Source of the DNA: Pseudogymnoascus destructans
Lineage: Eukaryota > Ascomycota > Leotiomycetes > Thelebolales > Thelebolaceae
Direction: 5' to 3'
Assembly: GCF_001641265.1 (NCBI RefSeq)
Contig: NW_020167521.1
Location: 744,001 to 808,000, forward strand
Length of the DNA stretch: 64,000 nt
Of the stretch, positions 19,170 through 31,513 are shown piece after piece. A model generated the notes under the pieces. It saw only the letters and a list, made by a program, of their open reading frames with translations. It was not told where the DNA came from and ran no database searches. The stretch's first letter is position 1. The number at the start of each line of letters is the position of its first letter. A program made the position numbers and the translations under genes.

Positions 19170-21196
19170 TCAAGCCTCATGGTCGATCTCATCCGCAAAA
19201 GCATCTGCCATTTCCTCCTCCGTTGCTTCGAGACCTTCCGAACTCCTGAACTTCTCGTTCTTAGCCTCGGCTGTGGAATGATTGTTAGTAAACGTAGCCA
19301 CGTACACAAGCTCCCTAGAACCAAATCGCAGGGACAGGCAGGGAAGAACTTACTTTTAGCCTCAATCCTCATGTTATCCTCTACCTCGCAATCCTGCAGA
19401 ACTGAATCATTCCCCACGACCGAGCGACGTCCAAGAATAGATCCGGAGATCTTACACCCCTTTCCTACCACGGCACCCTCCATCAGCACACAGCGGAACA
19501 GCTTCGCGCCCTCCCCAACTTTACAGTTGGCGCCAATAACACACTCCTTGACAGCCGAGCGCTCCTCGACCGTCACGTTGTCCGCCAGTAGACAGTCCTG
19601 GCGCGTCACCGTGCAGCGACCTGCGATACCCTGCGGGTACGCAACTTTGCTTGCGTGGGCGAGCGGTGACGCGTCTTGACGGCCAACTTGGTCGATCGCC
19701 TCCAACTTGGCTAGTTGCAGCGAGATCATGAGCAGGAGCGGCGCGGTATCCACGCGTCGCACTACAGGGGCTCCGGGTGTGCCGTAGGGCTGGGATTTGT
19801 GGATGAATGCGAGAAATGGCGGTACGATCAGGGGATCGGTAGTAGCTTCGGTGGTGCTGCTGTCTTGGGCGTCGATTTGAGGGCTTTGCTCGGTGGCGGA
19901 GATGGTGATGCTTGACTTGAGAGTCTCGACTCTAGATACTGATGTAGTACTTATAGCGGCAATGTCTATATCCTCCTTTGACTCCTCGTCCCTCTCGAGG
20001 GCTTCCTCGTCGTTACTCGGCTCTTCGCCGTGGAAGATTTCGCGCAGCCCAAGCCTCTCGGCGAAGCCATTCTGCCAGCTTGCCTTGGCCCACCAGCCGA
20101 TGACGTCTTCGCTGAGGTTGTCCATATCGTCATTCTTGTTGATCATATCAAGGACCCAAGCTGGGAAAATGTAGATGTGCGCATCGCGGTGCGTCGTGAG
20201 CATCCGGACATTGCCATGCTTTGCGACCAAACTTTGTCGTACAGGCAGCATATTTTTCATCTCGACGGTATCATTCAGCGTATCCGTTGGAAACGACAAT
20301 ACAACCTTTGATGTATCGCGCAAAAGCGAGTTTTGGTGAGCGGGTACTGGGCCTTGCTCGATTGGCGCCGTAGCCAGGAAATCAGTTTCTTCTCCCTTCA
20401 CTCCAAGTTCTCCCTTCGGTACTTCAATCTTCGTTTCGTACCAGACTCCCAGTCCACCCCTCCTTCCTCCCTTCTCACCACCAATTGCCATCTTAGGTCC
20501 GTTGAACTCTTCTCCTCCACCAGTGGCACCACCTAGACCTGCTTCCCGGATCATCCATGTCTCGAGAAGTGCCTCTCCGCCTAATTCACAGACGAGATCA
20601 CAAGGCAAGACAATGAAGTCGCCTTTTATCTCTTTAAGAACCTCTGGTAGGCGAAAGATCTGTGCTGTTCCGGTGGTCTGGTCCAAGTCTACCGGTGCAA
20701 TTAGATCCGGCTTTGGTGAAGGTAATGCTGTGAGGTGTGGGTTGGTATTTAACGCTGCTTGGATTGCTGGGGCTGACGTTGGAGGTGCAACTAGGTGGAT
20801 TTCTATGTGGCAGTTAGGATAGTGTCATAGTTTCCATATTATATCTCGATCTGATGCCAACCTGGCAACTAGTAAAACAACTGGGGAAGTAAACGGCAAC
20901 AGGGCCATTTAAATCACGTGCAACGCACGACAATAATAGATCATTGCGCATAAGGGAGCCATAGAAGCATAAATGAAGATAGAGGAGATAATAGCATATA
21001 AAAAGAAGCCCATACTTGTGATTCCCATGCGGTAGCAGAAGTCCAGGGGGTACCAGACCATGGGTCGATTCGCGATCGGCAGAAGTGCCTTTGGCGATTC
21101 CTCTGGCTTGGAGGTGAAGGTATCGAACGAAACTCCCGGCCCGCAAAGGATTATGGCCTGGAAGCCAGGCGCCGGCATCGAGAGAGCATGAGGCAT
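19170..21196 (-). CDS. GCD1: translation initiation factor eIF2B subunit gamma
   Basis: Three exons: 21016-21196, 19354-20802 and 19170-19270; phases agree and give 576 residues. eIF2B is the cytosolic guanine-nucleotide exchange factor for eIF2; gamma, with epsilon, forms the catalytic sub-complex. The N-terminus (GFQAIILCGPG, PKALLPIANRPMVWYPLDFC) is the nucleotidyltransferase-like domain. GDFIVLPCDLVCELGGE follows the pattern of gamma subunits. From about residue 420, left-handed beta-helix hexapeptides appear (NVTVEERSAVKECVIGANCK, GAKLFRCVLMEGAVVGKGCK). An acidic tail ends DAFADEIDHEA. The first intron (213 nt) is long for this window. The gene is divergent from the Pex22-like gene, 685 bp apart. 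Confidence 0.93.
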
Positions 21197-21881
21197 TGTG
21201 TCGGGTACTATTAAGGAGTTGACTTCTACTGTTGAGAAGGCTAACAAGCAGGGTCCCCTGTGGCCTGCTTTGGACAGTTTAAATGTCCGCCTGAACAGAT
21301 AAATGCGGTAGACCCTTCGAATTTATCAATTTCACTGCCGAAAATCAAGTTCAGCTTATGTCGTGGTATGGTCGTAGAGTGTTATGGCCCGCGAGTCAAT
21401 CTGATATCAAATCGGTGGACTTCAAAAATTTGGTTACTTGTATCACGTGCAAATTTGACGTTTTGGTGTCAAATGTCCATAGCAACGAGACATGGACCAA
21501 CATCATAACCGCAAACCGTTTTATTGTGCTAGCGACTGTTATTCCAACAAATTGTATTATATCAATAATGAAGCATAAAGATTAATTAATCGTTGTAACG
21601 AAATTTTGTAGCCATATAGCCAGCATTATTGCTTCTCATGATCGCATTGTTGTGTACATAAAGTAAGGCGGGGCTAAAGGATTCACTAATGCGGCTGTTG
21701 GACTGGCGACCGAGGCTTTGAAAACCAGCGAAGCTGGGGAGAATGTCAACAAAGTCACACTCTCTAATACCCCCCTCCTCTCATCCCCAATTGTTGCGCC
21801 AAACACCAATCTTACATATAACACATTATTTCTTGTAAAATCTTGGTTTTTGAAAGCAGATGAGCAAAGCGGTACACCCAA
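21197..21881. other. divergent promoter region GCD1 / Pex22-like gene
   Basis: 685 bp between two divergently transcribed genes. No coding signal and no repeats. AT-rich around 21520-21620. Confidence 0.5.
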
Positions 21882-23242
21882 ATGCCGCCTCACGATGGTT
21901 ACGATCGCCCATCGCGGCGGACTAGAGGCCCGGTTGGACATTGGATGCCCCTGATTTTGACCGTAGCCGTCGCGACGATTGGATTCGCGACGTGGGTTTG
22001 GAGCGAAAGGGACGATGACGACGGGGATAAAGATGACTACCGAAGGCGCAGAGATGAACGCAGAGATGGTTATCGCGATCCCCAAGGGCCTCCTCCGACA
22101 TGCACCGACCCACGATCCGGAGAGCAAGGCTATGGCGCACCTCCAAGACACGCCGATGAGCCGTCGAGCTATGTCGCTCGTGCATTAAAGCGTACACCCA
22201 GCCCTCAGCAATTCCTCGAGGGCGCCAGTCGAACTGTCTCAGCCGGCATAACCGCGGCCGGCGCGGCGGTTGGAAACGCTCTGTCGTCGATCAGAGAGGA
22301 GGACAAGAACGCTTATAAGGACCACAAAACCTGGTCTGAGGAAGCTGAGGCTCGGGGAGCAGGAGCCAGCCCGACTATTTCACCTGTACAAACCAAATCG
22401 GTCGCCGCAGCCGGAAAGGGGGCATCCAACAACGGAAAGAAGATCAAGGTCGCTGTTGTCGTGTCTGCAGATGCGGATCTGGACGGTGTCGATGATGGTC
22501 TGGACTACAGTCAAACGCATGCAGTATGTATACACTTTCCAGGAACTAAAATGGCATATATTCGAGTATCTAACATAATTACAGTCTATCCTCTCCTACC
22601 TACCACAAAGGACCGACTTCTCAAGAATCCAGCTCTTCGTTCTAATCTTCTCGCCTGATCTTAAGCACCATCCTCTAGATGCTGCCGCAGCAAAGCCTGC
22701 GGGGTCTCTCGGTTCCTCGTTCTCCAACATTGATCCCGACCAGGCTCTGACACCCGCCGAGGAGGGCGAAAAGGCTACGTAAGCTATATCCCCGTCTATT
22801 CACGACATCTTGCTAATATCAGCCCAGTGAGCTCGACCCAGATACACCTGCATTCAACGCGCTATGGACAGAGGCCGAAGATGTTGTCGAGAAGAAGACG
22901 ATGATTTTCCCGTTCACAACGCAAGGCGGGCATGTCCACATCCTCCGTCACCTGGCTCCCGATGTCATCTACTTACAGGAGGCATTGAGCGGAAAGGAAG
23001 GGGATGTGATCACACACCTCCAAACCTGGCTACGTGGTGATGTTGTGGTCGTTGTCGGAGGCGACCATGGTGTTGGCGGCCTCGCCGATAGTGAGTCGGA
23101 AGCGGAGCAAGCTATCCCAGAGAAGAAGGTAGAGAAGTGGTGGGAGAAGGAAGAGCGTGTTGGAAGGGGCCGTCACGTCTTCGTCATGGAGAACCTCCGG
23201 GTTGGAGATGACTGGTCAAGACGGATTGAAGGCAAAGACTGA
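21882..23242 (+). CDS. Pex22-like peroxisomal membrane protein
   Basis: Three exons: 21882-22523, 22585-22778 and 22828-23242; all phases close, giving 416 residues. A short basic N-terminus is followed by one membrane segment (HWMPLILTVAVATIGFATWV, residues about 20-41), then a charged linker. A cytosolic alpha/beta domain starts at KIKVAVVVSADADLDGVDDG and continues in IQLFVLIFSPDLKHHPL and GDVVVVVGGDHGV. This layout matches fungal Pex22-like peroxins, which anchor the ubiquitin-conjugating enzyme Pex4 at the peroxisome for recycling of the import receptor Pex5. The family call rests on the N-terminal anchor plus fold pattern and my memory of fungal orthologues, so it is moderate. Confidence 0.65.
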
Positions 23243-23655
23243 AGTTGAACTGAAACTGTTATGTTTTGTATGATATTTCCACAGCAAGGCAGTATTTCTC
23301 TGATAACGGAATTTGGGCGCATGGGAAGCTATTAAACTACAGTATAGCTTACAGTAGTTTTGGGCTAGAGTAGTTAAATTACTCCAGTCAAAATGACTAA
23401 AGTAGGGTAGTTATGGTAGTTATGGCATTATAGTAGTTATAGTCATAGTCATGAAATATCACGTGGCATTTGGACTTGGTTGTGGCTCGCCTTCGTTTCA
23501 GACAACAAGGTACATCGTTCATCAACCTCATCCCGAAGTTCTGCCTCGTCCCCATGACCTCAATCAAGTAGACGCGACGGAAGAACACATCGAATAGACG
23601 ACGACAACGACGACAGCGACAGCGACAGCGGTCGCCGCAGGCCTGCTAATGCAAG
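23243..23655. other. intergenic region with simple repeats
   Basis: 413 bp between two same-direction genes. It contains iterated gtagttatg motifs near 23400-23450 and a run of gacgac/agcgac triplets at 23598-23632, just before the SPT20 start. Probably the 3' flank of the first gene and the promoter and 5' UTR of SPT20. Confidence 0.55.
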
Positions 23656-26483
23656 ATGAGTAAAATCAAGCGCCCCGAAAAGATGCATTCATCTTCAGGC
23701 GCAAACGGCGTCGCGACCCCGGTGTCCACCTCGCCATCAATTCCAACAAAGAAGCCGCCGCCAATTCTTCCACCGACGTCGGCCATGAGCAATTCCACGG
23801 CAAATGGTGTATCTCGAACTCCTGCGCGACCTCGTCGCGATGCCCCGCCGCAAATTCTGGGCCGCGGCCAGAGGACGGCGAGCGCTGGTGTGAGGTCGTC
23901 CAGCTTGATTCCAGACATTCAAACCGTACAAACCGCCCAACCTCCGCCCTACAGTATGGACTTCTATCACGCGTATAGGAGTATTTTATTAACATTGTCT
24001 AGTTCGACCCGATAGCTATATCTTGAAGAAATACCGCGGATGCCCCGCGTCTCTCATTGTCCACCTACACCCGACGCATTTCCGATTCGACCAACAGGAT
24101 GGCACGTTCTCCTACAAATCCCCAATGAAGATTTTCATTGAGCATCTGAGATCCGGGACGGTACCGCAAGATTTGTTGGAATATTTCAACATGTGGAACA
24201 CCACTTTCTACGAAGGTACGTAGCGGAGGTGACAAAATTATTTGGCCCATGGCTAACTTTCCTAGGATGTTTGATAGTCGAGGTCCATGACCATAAATCC
24301 ATTGCAACCGCACGGGAGTCCTCCCAAAATCTATATAGCAGTGATAAGACGGAGCCAATGTCGATACATAACTCCAATGCGTACCTTACGCCGTCTCCAT
24401 GGGTTCCTTATCCAAAGGAGAATCTAGTCGCTTTGACAAAGTCCATCGCTATTCCAGGGGTACCCGCTGAATCAGAAAAAGGCAAAACTGCTGAGGATAA
24501 AGACAAAGAAAACATGCCTGCGCCAGGCCAGCCGTCTGATAACCAGAGGAGTAGGTCCAATGCGAAAAAGGCAAAGATATCCACCATGGTTCTCCATCCG
24601 ACGCCTATGTCAACGTATGTTGACCTTGCGATCAAGGCGACCACCCCTCTTGCAAATCAATCCCAAGGCCGCCGAGAATCGCATCAAGATGTCAACGGAA
24701 TGGCTCCCCCACAGACTCCAATTCTGGCAGGGCCGTCCAGTGCTAGTGTAGGCATGGATCCACCTCCTGCTAAAAGACAAAAGCGCGAAAAGATGGAGAT
24801 AGATTCAAAGAATATATACCCAGTTGAGTCGAGCATAACTCTGGCGACTACAGCGCCCCTGTTCTTAGAGCCTGTCGAGAGTGCCGCAGCCTCGGCGGCG
24901 TTGCTAGAAGCCCTTGCTCATCCAGATCACTCATTCCCAGTTCCTTCTCCCAAGTCTCGCAAGAAGACGGTTGCGGAGATGGCCGCAGAAGAATCTGCTG
25001 CCGCTGATGAGGAGCAGTACATGCTTATTTTGGACGAGCGGTTTAGCAATGGCGCAGCTGGGGTAGTAACAGCAGCTGACGGGGACAGTAAAGTGGGTGG
25101 GGCTTCCTTTGAGCCTCGATTCGAAAGATTTAAGGCCATTGAAAGCATTAAGCTTCAAGTGGTGGAAAACAAGAAACGAGAGAAGCTTTTGCAAGCGGAA
25201 GCTGCCAAGAAACAACAGCAAGAGTCAGAAGCGAGAGAAAAGGCGAAGCAAGAACAAAACAAGCGCGATATTGAAGAAAATGCCCGCAATCAGGCACAGT
25301 TGCGTATGCAGCAACAGCAACAGCAAAATCTTCGCCAACAAGAAAACCACCGCCGCCAAATGGCAGCCCAACAGACACAAAACCAGCAGGCCATGAAAGG
25401 GATACAGGGCGCTGGGCCTCATGGGCATCCAGCTCCTGCCATGGGTTTGCCGAATGCTGCCAATGGCATGACAACACAGCAGCAAAGGTTCCTGCAGCAA
25501 CAGCAGTTGTCTCAGGCACCAACATCCTCCCCAATTGTTCAGAATGCTACTCCTCACAATACCTCATCCCCTATGACGGCCGGGAATATCGATGTCCAGA
25601 TGCGGCATTCCACGTCAAGTCTGGGCGGCAGCCCCCCACGCCCAGGATCTGTCGTTCCACAGAATCCACAGATGACTCCGATTGTGGCTCATGCTATGAG
25701 GGCTCAAGGAAGCCAGCAGAGTCATGGTGGGACTCCTCGGATCTCTCAAGGAACTCCAAATATGTCTCAAGAGGCATTAAGGCAGACTCCTCGGATGAGC
25801 CAGACGAGCCCAATGCCAGGACACATGGTTCAAGTTCCACAAATGGGTGGTGGTGCTCACATGATGCCCAACCAAAATATGATGAACACGCAGATGCAGC
25901 AAGCCCAGATCATCGCGCAACAGCAGCAACAGCAGCAACGTCTGCGCCAGCAAGCAGCCCAGCAAGCTATGAACTCCTCCCCTATGAATGGCCAGCAAAT
26001 GTCTCCTCAGCAGATGGCCTTACAGCAGCAGATAGCACAGCACCAGATGCAACAGGGCAATCCTGCAATGATGGGCGGCAACCAAATGGCCATCAACTAC
26101 AACGCTCAGATGAGGGCAATGGCCGCAGTTCAAGCACAGAACTCTATGCAACCAAATGGACAAGGTTTTATGGGCCGTGGAGGTGCCATGACTCCACAGA
26201 TGGTCCAACAGGCACAGCACCAAGCTGCACTGCAAGCACAGCAGCAGCAACAACAACAGCAGGGACAGATGCAACAAGGTCAACCAAGCATAGTCCAGCA
26301 GCGAATTCAGGCTATGGCACGCCAGATTTATCAATCCCAGATAACGAGCTTTATGTCACAGTACGCTGGGGGGCAAGCACCACCCGATGCGCTGAACCAT
26401 TTCAAGCAGCAATGTCAGCTATCCGCCAGGCAAAAAATCGGGCAGCAGGTTCTGATACAACAGCAGCAACAGCAGGCTATGAG

Positions 26484-26514
<31 letters not shown>

Positions 26515-26664
26515 GGGCACATGATGTCCGGCCAACAGCACCCTGGTATGGTCCAGGGGATGAATATGGGCATGAATATGGGGATGCAGGGAAATATGAA
26601 CATGAACGGGAATATGAATGGGAATATGAACGGGTCGGGGATGCAAAGGCCGTCAGGGATGTAA
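23656..26664 (+). CDS. SPT20: SAGA complex subunit Spt20
   Basis: Three exons: 23656-23953, 24003-24215 and 24266-26664; phases agree and give 969 residues. Spt20 is a structural subunit of the SAGA co-activator (histone acetylation and TBP delivery) in the nucleus. The conserved Spt20 domain spans about residues 98-200: SYILKKYRGCPASLIVHLHP, THFRFDQQDGTFSYKSPMKI, then FYEGCLIVEVHDH. The rest is disordered: a basic PPAKRQKREK patch, then from about residue 430 long Gln runs encoded by mixed CAG/CAA, and a Met/Asn/Gly repeat at the C-terminus (GMNMGMNMGMQGN). The join at exon 1 gives PPPYIRPDSYILKKY. A strong hairpin lies 80 bp past the stop. Confidence 0.93.
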
Positions 26665-27109
26665 TTTTGGCAGCAGCATTCATTGGGAGGAGTTTTCTGG
26701 TGCTTTTTCAAAGGCAGATCCATGGGTATAGGTTGGGAGGGGCGTTTTTTATTATTGTCATGGGTTGTAAGTCACAAGCATGACTTACAACCCATGACAA
26801 TAATAAAAAATAGGCGGGGGGTATATTGGCTGCCATGGTGGTGGCCTAAACATGGGGTGTAATTGCCACCTTGGTTGTCTGTGGCTGGGTTTAGGAGTGA
26901 TGCATAATGAGGACAAGCGAAATGACTCGAATTCAGAGGCCATCATATATAAGAGAATTCAAGACATAGTCATTCTGGGTTCCCCTTGTAGAAATAAGTC
27001 TTGTAATGTGAATAACATGGTATTTCTTTTATATTCTAACAGTCGTTTCGTTGGTTGTCGACACTGAACGGCAGCCATCCATAACTCATCACTACTTTCC
27101 AAACGCCCC
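26665..27109. other. convergent 3' intergenic region SPT20 / SDA1
   Basis: 445 bp holding the two 3' ends and the 30-bp hairpin. No coding signal. Confidence 0.5.
26745..26810. repeat. perfect 30-bp inverted repeat with 6-base loop
   Basis: Arms 26745-26774 and 26781-26810 are exact reverse complements (tgggttgtaagtca around the caagca loop; poly-T and poly-A at the outer ends). It sits in the 445-bp interval between the convergent SPT20 and SDA1 genes. Roles could include a bidirectional 3' end structure or a relic of a small palindromic element. The sequence alone does not decide. Confidence 0.93.
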
Positions 27110-29495
27110 TTACATACCAATATTTCCTCTCTTACCACCCCTCTTAGCCCTGTTAAGATGTCCCTGTAACACCCTCTTCGTCTGCACCAAACTCCTCTTC
27201 TGCTTATACTTCGCCTTCCCCAGCGTCATCATAAAGTTCTTCTTCCGCGACTTCTCCTTATTCGTCGTACTCTTGCCCTCCGCCTCATTCTTCGCCCGAC
27301 GCAGCGCCTTCGTCGACTTATGCTCGCCCCTCTCGCCCTTGCCCTCACGCGCCATCGCAATCTTCTCATCGCGCGTGTTCTTCCTCAGCTTCGAGAATCC
27401 CTCAATCTGATCCGCCGTCAACGGGTCATCAGCGTGGCGAGCGAGCGCCTCCTTTTGCCGCTGGGTTAGACCCTTCTTCCCGGTGATTTTGTTGACCTCG
27501 GCTTCGAGGCGGAGCTCCTGAAGCTTGGCCAGATCAGCGGGGGTGAGGATCTTCGTCGTGGCCAGTATCGAAATCTTAGACTCGAGCTCTTTGTCTGCTT
27601 TCTTGGCGGCATCGGTGAGTTCGTTCTCCCCGCCGTCGGCGGGTGTGTCGGCGAATTTCACTTTCTTTGCGGGGGGCTTCTTGCCGCCCTCGTCTTCGCT
27701 GTCGCTGATTTCGATCTCGACGTCGCTTTCGACGTTGACCCAGCCGCCAGAGTCGGTACTAGCGTTGGACTGGGCGTCCCATGCGTTCCAATCGTCTTCT
27801 TCCTCTTCTTCCTCATCGGTGCCTAGTTCCTCTGGTAGACCAGCCTCAACACGCTTTCTCTTGCGCTCGTTGGCCTTCCACTCCTCGAGCAGCTCAAGGC
27901 CTTCAATACCGCCGGCCTCCTCTTCTCCGTATCTCCTCTCCTTACGCTCGCCGCTTCGGATACCCATCGTAGCCTCTTTGCCTCTATCTCTCTTTTGGAG
28001 CAGATCAGCGCCGACCTCTCTGTAGAGCGACAACAGTCCCTTCGCGGCCATCATAGTTCCCTTGTCCTTACTCTTCCTGTACATGACCAAATCCTGCAAT
28101 AGCGTGTCGCTAATAGCCAGCGGTTGGCGAACACAGATCTCGCGAATGGCATTGAGACCAGCTGCTGCTACCTCAGAAGCCGCAGCCTCCGAGACGAACT
28201 CGTTGGCGATCTTCTGGACGAGCGGCTCTAGGGCATCGGGAGGAACCAGGCTGTGGGTTGCTTGAGCGAGAGATGCGAGGAACGACGTTACTGATGGCTG
28301 TCGTGGCGTGAGGTATTTGGTGAAGTAGGAGTATAGGGAAATAACCGTGAGCTTGTGAAGACCAACGAGGCGGGAAACAAGCTGGAGGACCAGAAGCTTC
28401 TGCTCCAAGTTGAGCTTGGACTTGCCATTTTGGAGATGTTTCGAAAATAGTGTCTCTGCAAACCCTTGGGGGTCGTGGAGTAAGTGGAGGGCCGAGAAAT
28501 TAAGCGCATGGGGCGCATTCTTCTTGCGCTCTTGCCGTCTGACTTTATCCACGGCTTTCTCCAATCCCTTGACTTTCTTTTTCGACTTTTTATTAATTCC
28601 AACTTGATGCTTTAACTTTCCAATGCTGATATTTTCGTGGTCGCTCTCCTCGTCCTCCATGTCCTCTCGTTCCTTGTCACCGCCCAAGAAAAATCTGACA
28701 CCACCACCAATAACCTTCTCATTGTCCGCTAAACTGGCCTCCTTCATAATTTCAACGGCTTTAGAGTCGGTCCATACTTGGCGTTTCCATAATTCTCTTG
28801 TGATTTTGACTGCCCAGATACCTTTCGAAGAGGTGCGGTCTGAGGTGAGAAGGTTGTACAAAACGGTCTGTATCGTTCGGTTCAGTTTATGATTTGTCGT
28901 CTTCGCATTCGAAGTCCGTAACTCAGAGAGAATCTTGGTGAACAGTAGAGCTCTGAGAGTTTTACTGGGTGTGGTGACTAAGATAGGAAAGAGGATGTTG
29001 AGGAGCCCAGACGAGTCGATGATATCCTTGCGGCGGAGAAGGACGAGGGCGCCAGCCACCTTTTCGCGCAACTCGGTTTCAAGCACGGCATGATGTGTCG
29101 TCAGGATGTTGTTGAGATCATCTGGGAAGCTGGCCGTATCTTCGGGGTAGCAATCGGCGACGTGCGACACGAAATCGATCAGGTCGCGGAAGGAAACGAT
29201 TCCAGCTGATGTGGCTGTCGTGGGCGATGCCATGTAAATGTCTCGCTGAGTTTGATATTGGCCATATTGATTGAGGAAATCTTCTTGATATGATCTGGAG
29301 CATGTTAGTTTACTAGTGTTGCGCGGCGGCGGCGAGGCTGGTTCACGGGCACTTACTTGGGGTCTCTTCGAATCTTGTATTGTAAACTCGGCCTACAAAT
29401 GGTCAGTTATGCTAGTTTCAAACTAATAAAATATGTGCGAAAACATACAGATCTGCGTCGACCTTTTCCAAGGCGCCAACTCTCTTTTTGACCAT
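27110..29495 (-). CDS. SDA1: Sda1 family protein, 60S ribosome biogenesis
   Basis: Three exons: 29449-29495, 29357-29392 (only 36 nt) and 27110-29294; phases agree and give 755 residues. Sda1 is a nuclear factor needed for maturation and export of the 60S ribosomal subunit. The N-terminus MVKKRVGALEKVDADLPSLQ, followed by YKIRRDPKSYQEDFLNQYGQ, matches the family. HEAT-like helical segments follow (VFYxxLLTSD-type region, HLLHDPQGFAETLF, LVSRLVGLHKL). Then come an acidic stretch (GTDEEEEEEDDWNAWD, SDSEDEGG) and a strongly basic tail ending KRGGKRGNIGM, typical of nucleolar proteins. The short exons explain why the frame alone seems to start late at MASPTTATS. Confidence 0.93.
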
Positions 29496-29942
29496 AATGA
29501 GGGTTGTGGGAACGGAAATCCGTTCGATTGATTTTGGGTATTTGCTATCGGTTGGACTTCAGCATTTCTCCAGAATATTTCTGCTATCGATTATGCTTGT
29601 CACTACTCGAGTAGCGCGCTCTTATCTGGAATAGCGCACAAACTATTTTCCAGCCTTGTCAGCCTCGCCGATTTCCCCGCCGTCAAACTTCAGCCTTGTC
29701 GTATGGAACAAATTGATTGCGACGGAGTGATGATAGGAGCTTTCACTGTGAAGACTAATTTGCGAGAATTTGTGTGCTGTACCTTTCGTCGGTTTAATTC
29801 CATAGTAATCTATCTATAATGGGCTGAATTTTAGTTTAGCTCTCACCGAAGCCATGGGTATCACACAACGTCATCAACTTGAAATCTTACTGTACACAAG
29901 GCACCCGCCGCTGGACCTTCTTGACCTCATAAAATGCATGGA
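29496..29942. other. intergenic region upstream of SDA1
   Basis: 447 bp between the SDA1 start and the DOC1 stop (both on the minus strand). It should hold the SDA1 promoter and the DOC1 3' UTR. No coding signal. Confidence 0.5.
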
Positions 29943-31019
29943 TCACCGGATTTCTATTTCCTCCATCCATTCGGGTTCCGCTAGAGCGGCTGTCCTATCA
30001 ACTAAGGGCTTTGCCGCGTCTCCCTTCTTCTCCCTTACTCCCCATTCCTCCAAGCCAGCCAGGCTTCTACCCGTCTTTTCGTCACGGGCGTATATCCTTA
30101 ATCCTCTAACGTGTGTATCTTTGCCATTCTGGTGATTTTCCACAACTTTGACTTGGACGAGAAACGCTCTCAACGTGTTCCCATCAGGACCACCACCAAC
30201 ACCATCCAGAGGTACGTTGATCCAACCTTTAGGTTGTGTAAACTCCAGCGATGAAAACGGTATTAGGTCGTGATATCCTGTGCCAGCGAGTAATGTGATT
30301 CGCGTTGGAGTATAAGACTCGTCGGCTTCAAAGTCGAGGAAGATGCGTATGGACAGTATCGATACCAGGCGGGAAAAGTGAATATTGAGATGATGGGGTT
30401 GTGGACCGTCCGACCTGTCCAAGACAAATTAGTAGTTGTTTATTAGACAGAAGAGGTATGTGCATACTGCCAGTATAGAGACGTGTCGTCGTCTCGCAAG
30501 GCTTCCACGCCCGACCCAGGTTTGCACGTCGACACCGTCCACGAGGCCAAGTTGCCAATCTCTTTCAGGCCCGTTGGGTCAAACACGGAATCTACTTCCA
30601 CCGGCACTATGAAGGAGCAAGCCGTCAGTATTCGAGTCTTCAGTTAACGGTGTATCAGCATACGAACTTCCATTATGTGTAGCGACTGGAGGAACATCAA
30701 TCGCCATTTCCCCGTCATCATCCTCCGCGCGGCTATCCACGCTTTCCACGTCACCCTCCTCCTCCTCCTCTACAGACTCTTCGTCTCCTTCTTCACTCCC
30801 ATTATCCTGGTCTTCGACGCCCTCGCTATCTTCGTTCGCCCGCTCGTCTTCTTCGTTCGCGGCAGGATTCACGCTGGGCGAGTCCTGATGTCGCGTCCGA
30901 GGATCCTGCCCCGGAGTCCTCGTACCTGTCGACGGCGTGACATTGGATAGCCGTGTCCCGCGCGTGGCTGGGTGTCTGGTATTATACGCCTGGAGTGAAG
31001 CTGGTGGCGTTGCCGGCAT
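29943..31019 (-). CDS. DOC1: anaphase-promoting complex subunit 10 (Doc1)
   Basis: Three exons: 30668-31019, 30468-30606 and 29943-30414. The start is uncertain: 31019 is the first ATG after an in-frame stop, giving 320 residues. Doc1 helps the APC/C ubiquitin ligase bind substrate processively. The DOC domain occupies the C-terminal half: LKEIGNLASWTVSTCKPGSG, VEALRDDDTSLYWQSDGPQP, HHLNIHF, then ITLLAGTGYHDLIPF and GKDTHVRGLRIYA. The first donor is best read as gttcgt, because the neighbouring gtatgc would break the frame. An N-terminal extension of about 115 residues is very acidic (EESVEEEEEGDVESVDSRAE) and is absent from the short yeast-type proteins. Confidence 0.9.
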
Positions 31020-31513
31020 TGTGGGAGAGGTCGGCGCTGAGGCTGGCGCGTCCCGCCGTTCTGGAGGGGAGAAGGCTGAAGAAGGCACGAGGTTTCAGGA
31101 TCTGGCCGTGTGAGTGGACACGAACACAGGCACGCTCCGAGTATTAGCAGCGGCGGTAATCTTGCTCAGACCTCGTGCTTGGTGATACCCGTGCTGTACT
31201 GTACCTGAATAAATGTGGTAGGTGCGACCTCTACTATCCCATGACGTCGGGGAGTCGGAGAGACAGTGTGGATTCTCCGCTACCATCAGCCTCTTCGATT
31301 ATGCCGTCTAAGCCTCGCCGACCACGCGCTTGGGGCGCATGGTTACTGGTTATTTGCATTTCATCCTGGTCTAGATTCACTATAGGTAGTGACAAATACT
31401 ATCTGACTTGCCATTCTCCATAATCGAATTTATATAACCCCGCTCTACTGACCACTGACCACGGCATAATCATCTTCCCATCTTTGGGATATAGTCACCA
31501 GCAATCTCACAGG
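31020..31513. other. divergent intergenic region
   Basis: About 490 bp between DOC1 (minus) and the small membrane protein gene (plus). It may include part of the DOC1 first exon or leader. No other gene seen. Confidence 0.45.

Noticed and set aside
26400..26723. Cysteine-rich frames on the minus strand opposite the SPT20 3' end
   Set aside because: Artefact of CAG/CAA repeats read on the other strand.
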